DNA from: Candidatus Omnitrophota bacterium
GTDB lineage: Bacteria > Omnitrophota > Gorgyraeia > Duberdicusellales > 4484-171
Direction of reading: 5' to 3'
NCBI GenBank assembly: GCA_030631705.1
Contig: DAOVKQ010000001.1
Coordinates: 1 to 15,978, forward strand
DNA: 15,978 bases
Shown here: positions 5,262 to 13,400 of the stretch, one piece after another
Layout: the number at the start of each line of letters is the position of its first letter
How positions within the stretch are numbered: position 1 is the stretch's first letter
Translations under genes and position numbers: made by a program
The notes under the pieces: generated by a model
Databases searched by the model: none
What the model was told of the DNA's origin: nothing
Seen by the model: the letters and a program-made list of their open reading frames with translations, nothing else

Positions 5262-6263
5262 ATGAATGCTTCAAATCTAAATCTATTTTCAAAAATTAGG
5301 TATTATCTTCAAATAAGTCAGGAATTCAAAACTCACTTATCAAAATTTCCTCACGAGTGGAATAAATTTCAGAAGATATTTGACTTGAGTGTGGACAAAG
5401 TACATCAAGATATTAGAGAATTCGAGAAAGAAAATATAGATAAATCTGAGGAAAGGGTATATAGGCTTAAAAAAATATTTGAGCGGCGGTATCGACATTA
5501 TTTTTTATACGGAGATTTTATAAAATGGAGTTTCAAGAAGCCCTTTGGGTATGCCGGAGACTTTAAGATCATAGATGATATCTACCGAAATAATCCCTCT
5601 ACGAGCGGCTTTGACAGACTGTGGGATAACTATTTCCAGAAATTAGCTGCTACAGAATCGATACGTAAAAGGAAAGAAGACTTAAAGAGAATTATTATTA
5701 ATTTTGTGAAGGAACGCAAGGAAAAGAACATTCGCATAATGAATTTAGCATCTGGCCCGGCGCGAGAGATCAAAGAGACGATAGAAACAGATCCCGACAT
5801 GGTTCTTTCAAGAGTAAATTTTGATTGTTATGATTTTGATGCCAAAGCTATTGATTACGCAAAGCAACTTTTAAATAGCGTGGACAATGTTAATTTTTAT
5901 CAGCGAAATGCTATTCGGCTTGCTTTAAAAAAAGATATTAAAAGTGAAATATGCTGTGAGTATGATTTAATCTATTCATCCGGTTTATTTGATTATCTCG
6001 ATGATAGAGTCGCGACAAGATTGGTTGGCAATCTCAAAAAACTTCTTAAAAAGAATGGCCTTATGGTAATTGCAAATGCTGGCGATAAGGAAGATAATTC
6101 TTCCGCAAGTTGGATGGAATGGGTGGCAGAATGGTATCTAATCTATAGATCCAAGGATGAATTTAGAAAAATTTTTCTTGATGCAGGGTTTTTGTCCAAT
6201 GAATTACAAATAATACTTCAGGATAGTAAAATTGTACAGTATTGCCTTGCAGAAACACGATAG
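5262..6263 (+). CDS. PhcB-like SAM-dependent methyltransferase (fatty-acid methyl ester signal synthase family)
   Basis: The 333 residues have a helical N-terminal region (about 1-90), then KPFGYAGD (93-100), and a class I methyltransferase core with LASGPARE (162-169) as the SAM-binding loop, acidic residues in CYDFDAKA (about 189-196), YSSGLFDYL (238-246) and WMEWVAEWYLIYRS (284-297). I recognise this motif combination from the PhcB family, whose Ralstonia member makes 3-hydroxy fatty-acid methyl esters used as a quorum signal. Many homologues have unknown substrates, so the product here is uncertain. There is no signal peptide or membrane helix. The ATG directly follows the regulator stop with no Shine-Dalgarno, suggesting translational coupling. 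The histidine-kinase gene starts 22 bp downstream, giving a regulator-synthase-sensor order. Confidence 0.75.
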   Translation: MNASNLNLFSKIRYYLQISQEFKTHLSKFPHEWNKFQKIFDLSVDKVHQDIREFEKENIDKSEERVYRLKKIFERRYRHYFLYGDFIKWSFKKPFGYAGDFKIIDDIYRNNPSTSGFDRLWDNYFQKLAATESIRKRKEDLKRIIINFVKERKEKNIRIMNLASGPAREIKETIETDPDMVLSRVNFDCYDFDAKAIDYAKQLLNSVDNVNFYQRNAIRLALKKDIKSEICCEYDLIYSSGLFDYLDDRVATRLVGNLKKLLKKNGLMVIANAGDKEDNSSASWMEWVAEWYLIYRSKDEFRKIFLDAGFLSNELQIILQDSKIVQYCLAETR

Positions 6264-6285
6264 AGCTTAAACAAAGGGAAACATT

Positions 6286-8313
6286 ATGACTTTTTGGGCG
6301 TTAGGAGGGTTAATTAATGGTCTTGCCTCCTCAATTTTTGGATTTTTTGTTTATCTGAGAAATCCAAAAAGTTCTTCGAATAAAATCTGGACTTTTTTTA
6401 GTTTAGCAATTGCCTTTTGGAGTTATAGTTACTTTTTGTGGCAAATTTCAGTTGAGAAAACCCATGCCTTATTTTGGAGTCGCTGTTTAATGGCAGGAGC
6501 TATTTTTATACCCGTAACGTTCTTGCATTTTTTGTTGATGTGGCTTAAATTGTATCATGCCAAGAAAAGGATACTCGCAATTAGCTATGGTATAAGTTTT
6601 ATAGCTTTCATTCTCAATTTCACTCCTTATTTCGTTAAAGATGTAGCTCCGATATTATGGTTTAGATTCTGGCCCCAAGCAGGCATTGCTCATTTACCTT
6701 TTCTTGTTTTTTGGGCATGGTTGATCTTATACTGTTGGTTTATCATGCTTAAAGCTATGCGCATTTCGTCTCCATCGAGACGTAATCAAATTAAATACGT
6801 ATTACTAGGAGCTATAATCGGATTCAGCGGCGGTTTTACTAATTATCCTTTGTGGTATGGTATTAAAATCCCTCCCTATGGAAATGTATTAGTTTCTGTC
6901 TACGTAGGATTAATGGCCTACGCCATTGTTAAATACCGCTTAATGGATATAAAAATCGCCATTACCCGCGCGGGGATATTCATGTTTGTCTATGCCTTTG
7001 TCTTAGGTTTGCCTTTTTGGTTTGGTTTTAAAACCGGCCTCTGGCTGTGGGCAATAGTATTAATGGGTCTCTTGGCTACAAATGGGCCTTTTATTTACAG
7101 CTATCTAAGGAGACAAGCCGAAGGTGTTCTTCTAAAGGAGCAAAAACGGTATCAAAAAACCTTAAAGGACTTTTCTTCAACTCTTATCTTTATCAAAGAT
7201 ATCGAAAAGCTTGCCCAAAGAGTGGTCTTCAAGATAATGGAATCAGTAAAATTGAATTTCTGCGCTATATATCTGGAACAAAATAAGAGGTTTGATTTAA
7301 CATATTATGAATCGAATAATTCTTTAAAATTGCCTTCAACAATCAGTTCCGAATCGGAATTCATAATCTCAGTTAAAAATACAAATACTCCCTTATTAGC
7401 GGAATATATTCCTAAAATAGGGAATATAAATCTAACACTGGTACTGCCTTTATTTATTAAACAGGAGTTTTTTGGGTTTATTATCTTGGGCGAGAAAGAA
7501 AAAGGCTTATTTTTCACGGATACTGATTTAGATGTATTTACCATCCTTTCAAACCAGACCTCATTAGCCTTATCAGAAATTCACTATTTCAATGAATACC
7601 AGAAGGCAACAGAAGAGAGGTATAAATTGATTGTTGAGAAAGAACGGCTGGAAAGCGCTTTTCAGATTTCCGAAGCCTATCGGCACGAGTTGGGAAATGT
7701 CATCAATATCATTTCTTGCGCCCTTGTTAATCTTACGTGGGATGATAAGTTTCAGCCTACAAAAGAAGATATAGAAAGCGCGGCCGAATCCATCGGCAAC
7801 AATGTAGAAAGAGCGCGGAATATCTTCAATACCGTCAGTAAATACAATGAACATTCCCAATCAGAATTTAAATTAATAGAGCTGGATAAGCTGTTAAAGG
7901 ATAAAATAGATGAACACAAAGATTCGATGTCCAAAGGAAATATTATCTTAAAACCGCGCATAGAAAACAACATGAAAGTATTAGCCAATGATAATTTATC
8001 CGACGCGTTTAAATATATGATAGAGGGCGCCCTAAGAGCAGTGGAGTACTATCAGCCGGAGGAGAAATTTATCTCTGTGAGCCTGAAAAAGAATAACAAT
8101 TCAGCTATATTAGAAATCTCTGATACGGCAAAAGACGTAACTATTGATAAAGCATACAAAGGCGTAGGTATTGAGCGGGGCAAAGAAGGAGGAATATTTT
8201 ATTTTATCGCCCGGAGGATTATTTTTGACCATAAGGGCAGTTTCAAGATGGAATCTTTTAGGGACGGCGGGGGTACCTCTTTTATAATCAGCTTACCCCT
8301 GGAAGAGGCCTGA
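6286..8313 (+). CDS. Membrane histidine kinase: 7TM-type sensor, GAF, HisKA-like and degenerate HATPase domains
   Basis: The N-terminal ~270 residues hold about nine hydrophobic segments. The first seven (to about 216, ending 'AYAIVKYRLMDI') match the 7TM sensor region common in bacterial kinases. A GAF-like domain covers about 295-435, followed by a helix carrying the H-box RHELGN with H467. The C-terminal ATPase domain (about 565-675) is recognisable from GGGTSFIISLPL at its end. However, the N-box asparagine appears to be replaced by glycine (MIEGALRA, 578-585), and the D-box has D613-T-A instead of DxG. ATP use may therefore be weak, or the protein may be a pseudokinase or work mainly as a phosphatase. 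A weak AAAGGGA lies upstream of the ATG. In context it may sense the product of the PhcB-like enzyme and signal to the adjacent receiver; this is inference. Confidence 0.85.
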   Translation: MTFWALGGLINGLASSIFGFFVYLRNPKSSSNKIWTFFSLAIAFWSYSYFLWQISVEKTHALFWSRCLMAGAIFIPVTFLHFLLMWLKLYHAKKRILAISYGISFIAFILNFTPYFVKDVAPILWFRFWPQAGIAHLPFLVFWAWLILYCWFIMLKAMRISSPSRRNQIKYVLLGAIIGFSGGFTNYPLWYGIKIPPYGNVLVSVYVGLMAYAIVKYRLMDIKIAITRAGIFMFVYAFVLGLPFWFGFKTGLWLWAIVLMGLLATNGPFIYSYLRRQAEGVLLKEQKRYQKTLKDFSSTLIFIKDIEKLAQRVVFKIMESVKLNFCAIYLEQNKRFDLTYYESNNSLKLPSTISSESEFIISVKNTNTPLLAEYIPKIGNINLTLVLPLFIKQEFFGFIILGEKEKGLFFTDTDLDVFTILSNQTSLALSEIHYFNEYQKATEERYKLIVEKERLESAFQISEAYRHELGNVINIISCALVNLTWDDKFQPTKEDIESAAESIGNNVERARNIFNTVSKYNEHSQSEFKLIELDKLLKDKIDEHKDSMSKGNIILKPRIENNMKVLANDNLSDAFKYMIEGALRAVEYYQPEEKFISVSLKKNNNSAILEISDTAKDVTIDKAYKGVGIERGKEGGIFYFIARRIIFDHKGSFKMESFRDGGGTSFIISLPLEEA

Positions 8314-8352
8314 AACACACATAGGTAGGCCTTGAATCTGGTACCGATAAAG

Positions 8353-8380
8353 TTGACATTTTAGAAATCTATAGTATCCT
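8353..8380 (+). promoter_or_regulatory. Predicted promoter of the etfB-etfA-smc unit
   Basis: TTGACA (8353-8358) is a perfect -35 box; TATCCT (8375-8380) follows after 16 bp. The leader of about 25 nt contains AAGGAG (8390-8395) and GAGAAG (8405-8410) before the ATG at 8413. The preceding spacer has only a weak AGGCCT/AGGCCT stem (8306-8311 with 8327-8332) and no clear terminator after the kinase gene. Confidence 0.5.
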
Positions 8381-8412
8381 TGTTAAAACAAGGAGCGAAG
8401 CGGCGAGAAGCG

Positions 8413-9210
8413 ATGAATATAGTTGTTTGTATAAAACAGGTTCCTGATACTACCGAGGTGAAGATTAACCCTGAAACGAATACCTTAATAAGGGAAGGGG
8501 TTGAATCTATAATCAATCCTTTTGATATGTACGCTATCGAGGAAGCAGTAAGATTAAAAGAAAATTTTGGCGGTCAGGCCACAGTTATTACTATGGGGCC
8601 GCCTCAAGCTGAAAGTGCTTTAAGAGAGGCCCTTTCCCTAGGTATAGATTCAGTGATTCACCTTTGTGACCGGGCATTTGCCGGTTCAGATACCTGGGCT
8701 ACAAGTTTAATCTTAGCTAAAGCCATTGAGAAAATCAATAATTGCGATTTGGTAATTTGCGGTAAACAGGCTTCAGACGGAGATACTGCTCAGGTTGGCC
8801 CGGGCATAGCTACTCACCTTGATTTGCCTCAGGCTACCTATGTACGCAGAGTAGATTCAGTACATCTTGATACTACTCCTAAAATTATGGTGGTAGAGAG
8901 GCTGCTTGAAGAAGGCTATGAGATAGTGGAACTGCAATTACCGGCTTTGATTACAGTAGTAAAAGAGATAAATGAACCTAGACTGCCTTCCTTGCGGGGA
9001 AAGATGAACGCAAGAAAGGCGGAAATTACTGTTTGGGGCAATAAGGATTTAGGCTTAGCAGAAAATCAAATCGGACTCAATGGTTCGCCTACTCAAGTAA
9101 TTAAGATATTTACGCCTCCTTCTAAAAAAGGGGGAAAAACTTTCGAAGGAGAACCTCAAGAAGTAGCCAATAAGCTTTTTGAAGAAATAAAAGATATAAT
9201 TCAGTATTGA
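8413..9210 (+). CDS. etfB: Electron transfer flavoprotein, beta subunit
   Basis: The 265-residue protein is a full-length EtfB, which pairs with EtfA to move electrons between flavins, NADH or ferredoxin and a dehydrogenase. It begins with the canonical MNIVVCIKQVPDT and contains 'VTMGPPQAESALREAL' (about 59-73), AFAGSDTWATS (about 88-98) and GKQASDGDTAQVGP (117-130), the nucleotide-binding segments of the family. I take the ATG at 8413; a TTG at 8380 is in frame but would overlap the predicted -10 box and add an atypical tail. Partnered with a ferredoxin-fused EtfA, it is of the kind found in electron-bifurcating complexes of anaerobes. No acyl-CoA, lactate or FixC-type dehydrogenase gene is nearby to show the substrate. 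Confidence 0.96.
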   Translation: MNIVVCIKQVPDTTEVKINPETNTLIREGVESIINPFDMYAIEEAVRLKENFGGQATVITMGPPQAESALREALSLGIDSVIHLCDRAFAGSDTWATSLILAKAIEKINNCDLVICGKQASDGDTAQVGPGIATHLDLPQATYVRRVDSVHLDTTPKIMVVERLLEEGYEIVELQLPALITVVKEINEPRLPSLRGKMNARKAEITVWGNKDLGLAENQIGLNGSPTQVIKIFTPPSKKGGKTFEGEPQEVANKLFEEIKDIIQY

Positions 9211-9271
9211 GTTTTGAATATTTAATTAATAATATTATGTTTTACTCAATACTCACCACTCAATACTCACG
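9203..9271. repeat. Second 7-bp-periodic element between etfB and etfA
   Basis: Four tandem 7-bp units occupy 9244-9271: ACTCAAT, ACTCACC, ACTCAAT and ACTCACG. Upstream, AGTATTGAGT (9203-9212, including the etfB stop codon) is an exact 10-bp inverted match to ACTCAATACT (9244-9253), followed by the variant TTTGAAT (9213-9219). The layout (inverted arms with 7-bp periodicity, AT-rich core, one arm lacking G) mirrors the element at 4673-4831, whose inner right-arm units also read CTCAAA on the complementary strand. The two look like members of one family. Confidence 0.6.
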
Positions 9272-9292
9272 ACCGTATACAAAATATTAAAA

Positions 9293-10492
9293 ATGAGCGG
9301 AATAAAAATAATTTTAGATAAGTGTGTAGGCTGCGGCCTTTGCATCAAAGCTTGCCCTCTTTCAGCTATAGAGCTAAAAGATATGAAGGCAGTAATTGAT
9401 CTGGATAAGTGTAATCTTTGCGGGGCTTGCATAGAGAGCTGCACCTTTGATGCTATAATGATCGAACGCAAAGTTATAGCACGAGACGATATCTCAAGCT
9501 ATAAAGGCGTTTGGGTATTTGCTGAACAAAGAGATGGTATTATTGCTTCAGTGGCATATGAGCTTTTAGCAAAGGCAAGAGAATTAGCCAAGGATCTTAA
9601 TACTTATGTTGGAGCGGTATTACTTGGTTTAGGTATATCAGCTAAAGCTAAAGAATTAATCCATCGTGGGGCTGATAAGGTCTTTGTTGTTAATTCACCG
9701 GTATTAGAGCATTATATTGCGGAAAATTATACCAAAGCAATATGCGGGCTAATCGGCAGATATAAACCGGAAATTATTTTGGCCGGAGCAACTATTACCG
9801 GAAGAAGTTTAGTTTCAAGAATAGCCGTAAATATTTATGCCGGTTTAACTGCTGATTGCACAGGTTTGGATATCGATAAAGAAAAGAAGATTCTAATTCA
9901 AACCCGTCCCGCCTTTGGCGGCAATATTATGGCTCAGATTATATCTCCTGACTACAGGCCCCAGATGGCTACTGTCCGGCATAAAGTAATGCCTGAAGCC
10001 GAAGCTGATGCTTCAAGAAAGGGTGAAATCATCCAAGAAAGTTTTGACGAGAACTTGCAGGATAAGAGAATAAAATTCTTAGATTTTATAAAGGAAACTA
10101 CTTCTACTGTCAATCTATCTGAAGCTGATATCATTGTTTCTGGAGGCCGGGGCTTAGGTGAAGGAAAGAATTTTGCTTTGATAGAAGAGTTGGCTTCAGT
10201 CTTAGGTGCTGCCGTGGGTTCTTCACGAGCTAGCGTAGATGCCGGCTGGATTCCTTATTCTCATCAGGTTGGACAGACCGGGCGAACTGTCTGTCCAAAG
10301 ATATATATTGCTTGCGGCATATCCGGACAAATCCAGCACCTTGTGGGCATGCAGTCAGCAAAAATAATCGTTGCCATTAATAAAGATCCCGATGCTCCCA
10401 TATTTAAAATAGCTGATTTCGCAATAGTAGGGGATTTGTTTAAAGTAATACCGGTATTAACAAAAAAATTTAAAGAAATTTTAAAAAAATAA
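9293..10492 (+). CDS. etfA: Electron transfer flavoprotein, alpha subunit with N-terminal 2x[4Fe-4S] ferredoxin domain
   Basis: The first 50 residues carry two CxxCxxCxxxC motifs (C11/C14/C17/C21 and C40/C43/C46/C50), each expected to bind a [4Fe-4S] cluster. The rest is EtfA: an N-terminal alpha/beta domain, then the FAD-binding domain with GGRGLGEG, 'SSRASVDAGWIPYSHQVGQTG' split around S310-W319, CGISGQIQHLVGM and NKDPDAPIF. At 399 residues it is longer than a plain EtfA (about 310-330) because of the fused ferredoxin. This form is known from bifurcating systems such as the lactate dehydrogenase and caffeyl-CoA reductase complexes of Acetobacterium. The start lacks a Shine-Dalgarno and follows an AT-rich stretch. 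The stop overlaps the smc start by one base (TAATG), implying coupled translation. Confidence 0.96.
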   Translation: MSGIKIILDKCVGCGLCIKACPLSAIELKDMKAVIDLDKCNLCGACIESCTFDAIMIERKVIARDDISSYKGVWVFAEQRDGIIASVAYELLAKARELAKDLNTYVGAVLLGLGISAKAKELIHRGADKVFVVNSPVLEHYIAENYTKAICGLIGRYKPEIILAGATITGRSLVSRIAVNIYAGLTADCTGLDIDKEKKILIQTRPAFGGNIMAQIISPDYRPQMATVRHKVMPEAEADASRKGEIIQESFDENLQDKRIKFLDFIKETTSTVNLSEADIIVSGGRGLGEGKNFALIEELASVLGAAVGSSRASVDAGWIPYSHQVGQTGRTVCPKIYIACGISGQIQHLVGMQSAKIIVAINKDPDAPIFKIADFAIVGDLFKVIPVLTKKFKEILKK

Positions 10493-13400
10493 TGCATCTT
10501 AAAAGCCTTGAGCTTTTTGGGTTTAAATCCTTTCCTTCAAAAGCCGTCCTTAGATTTGGTCCCGGGATTACTGTTGTTGTTGGCCCAAACGGCTGCGGCA
10601 AAAGCAATATCTTTGATGCTGTAAAGTGGGCTCTGGGTGAACAGAGTCCTAAGTCTTTGCGAGGGTCGAAGATGGAGGACATAATCTTTAACGGGACAGA
10701 CAAGTATCCTTCTTTAAACTATACAGAAGTTACCCTGACTTTTTCCAATGAGGATGGCTATCTTCCCATTGATTATAAAGAAGTGGCAATAACCAGGCGT
10801 CTCTACCGTTCAGGGGAAAGCCAGTATTTCATTAACAAAAATATAACACGGCTTAAGGATATTGAAGAGTTATTTATGGGAACGGGCATAGGTGAATCTT
10901 CGTATTCGTTTATAGAGCAGGGTAAGGTAGAAACACTGCTGAGCTATAGGCCCGAAGAAAAACGGCTGATTTTTGACGAGGCGAGCGGTATCATAAAATA
11001 TAAGGAGAAAAAAAGAGAGACTCTAAGGAAATTAAAGGATACCGAAGATAATATTTTACGGATAGACGATATTGTATCGGAAGTAAGACGCCAGACAAGA
11101 TATTTGGAAAGGCAGGTGGAGAAAGCGAAGAAATACAAAGAGATAAACCGGGAGTTGATTGATACAGAGAGAAAAATCGCCGCCTTAGATTACAGAGATT
11201 TGGAGAAAAAGAGCGATTTATTTCTCGATGAAATCAATAAGCTTAAACAATCGGAGCGCGCAAATGAAGAGAAAATTACAGGAATAACCGCCCAGTCGCA
11301 GAAGCTAAATAGCAGTCTAAAAGGCACACAGAAAAATTTAGAAGATATTAATTCACAAATAATTTCCGCAAATTCCCGTATAGAAAGCTGCTTAAGCCAT
11401 ATACAGATAAATACCCAAAGACAGGAAGAGTTTACAAAGAGAATTTTTAATTTGGATACTTCTCTTGAGGGAGCCAGTCAGAGGATTAAGCTGCAGTTTT
11501 CACGAATAGACGATGAAAAAAAAGCAATCCTTTCTTTAGAAGAAGATTTTATTTCTCTGAAAAAAAACCTGGATGAATCAAGAGACGCAAAAGAGAATAA
11601 GATATCTCAGATATGCGAGGCTAAAGAATTTATCTCTTCCGCCAAAGACAGTATTTTGCATTTTGAAGAGGAGAAGGTAGCGGTGAATAATGCGCTTATC
11701 GAGATAGAAACGCATCTTAAGAATCTCCTGGCCCATAAAAAGCGTTTAAATATGGATAAAGCAAGACTTGATAATTATCTCGAACAAAATAAAGAGAACT
11801 GTAGCAATATAAAGGGAGAAGTCGTCCAACTGCAAGAGGAATATGATTTGCTTAGAAAACAAAAATGTTCCCTATACTCACAGGTAAAAGATTTAGAGAC
11901 GGCAATAGAAGATTTAGGGCGTCAGGAATTGGAAAAAGAAAAAGCGCTGGTAGAATTAAAGTCGTATATGGAATTTTTAAGGGATTTAAAGGTTAAATAT
12001 GAAGAATTTCCGGTTAGCAGAAAGGTTAAAATTATTTTTGACAAAAAACCGGGGAAAATAAATAAACTCATAGCTTCTCTCCGGGATATCGAATTCAGTG
12101 AATTTAATAGAGACGGAATCCTGGAGTATGAAGCGGAGGTCGAGGCAAAGATTATTTCTTTGCCCGAGGCGGAGCTTTCACGAAGGATAGATGATATAAG
12201 CAGAGATTTAAATATAATTAAAAGTACTGTTGAAGCAGATAAGGAGAGGCGCGGTAGTTTTATAGAAGAAATCTCCCGGCAAGAGACAGTAATTTCAGAA
12301 AAGGAGTCTTTGTTACGGGGTAAAGTGCAGGAAAAAGAAAACTTGAACGAGGAAGTGAAGAGATTTGAAGATGAGTATAATCTGACCGAGGATGAATTAA
12401 AATCATGTTCGGAGGAAATATCGGATTTAGAAAAGAAAAAACAAACGCACAGCGAAGAAACAGTTTCTTTAGACAACAAACTGCGGGATTCCAAGAAAAA
12501 TCTTCGGGAGTTTCAGGAAAACCTTTCGCTGTATTCCGAAGAAGTAAATAGATTGGATATTGAAATGGCAAAAAAGGAAGCTCAAGCTAAGGCTTTGGGT
12601 GAGCATAAAGAATCAGCAGTAGCTAAAGTGTATCTCCTGGAAGAAGAAAAAAATAACCTAAAAAGTTCTTTAAATTCTCTAAACAAAGAAAAAGAGGAGA
12701 CTACGTTGAGTCTGGGGTCTTTAGGGAAAGAAATTATTTCTCTGGAGGATAAAATAACTCAAGATAAGGAAAATGCGCGGTCTTTATCTGCGGCAAAAGA
12801 TGAATTGGCTGTTAGCTTAGGCATTGCGGAAAGAGAGTCGGCAAGTATTCTTGAGGCTGTGCGGGAGGCGGAGAAAGCGCTGGAAAATGTCAGGAGCCGG
12901 ATGTACGCAAAGAAACTGGAAGTCCAAAAGGTTAATTTCGAAAAGGCGAAAATAGTAGATTACTTAAAGCAGGTTTACAATATAGATTTTATTTTAGAAG
13001 AGATTTCTTCTTTTGAGAATTCCCCGGATAGCCTCCAGGAGAACAAAGAAAGATTCAAAAACAAACTTTTATCTTTGGGGGCGGTTAATCTTGTAGCGAT
13101 TGAAGAATTCCAGGAGTTAAACGCAAGATACGATTTTCTTAATTCTCAAAGAGAAGATTTAAATAAATCAAAAGATAGCCTGAAAAAAGCTATTCAGAAG
13201 ATTAACCGCACTTCAAAAGAGATTTTTCTGGAAGTTTTTATTAAAGTAGAAGAGGAATTTAAGAAGTATTTTAGGCTGCTTTTCGGGGGCGGCCGGGCGC
13301 AGTTGATCCTTTTAGACAAAGAGAATGTTTTGGATTCAGGAGTAGAGATCGAAGTCCAGCCTCCGGGCAAGAAACTTCAAATTGTTTCTTTACTTTCGGG

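Noticed and set aside
7651..7663. Second cre-like sequence (GAAAGCGCTTTTC) in the kinase gene
   Set aside because: It is imperfect and lies inside coding sequence with no promoter nearby; most likely codon-driven coincidence.
8380..8412. Upstream TTG start for etfB adding 11 residues
   Set aside because: It overlaps the last base of the predicted -10 box and adds residues before the canonical MNIVVCIKQ start.
9244..9271. CRISPR or coding tandem repeat
   Set aside because: Units are 7 bp with no spacers, and the stretch contains no supported reading frame between etfB and etfA.
11922..12494. Antisense open frame of 190 codons inside smc
   Set aside because: It is Ser/Leu/Phe-rich with no recognisable motif, as expected from reading the complement of a Lys/Glu-rich coiled-coil gene, and it has no ribosome-binding site or promoter.
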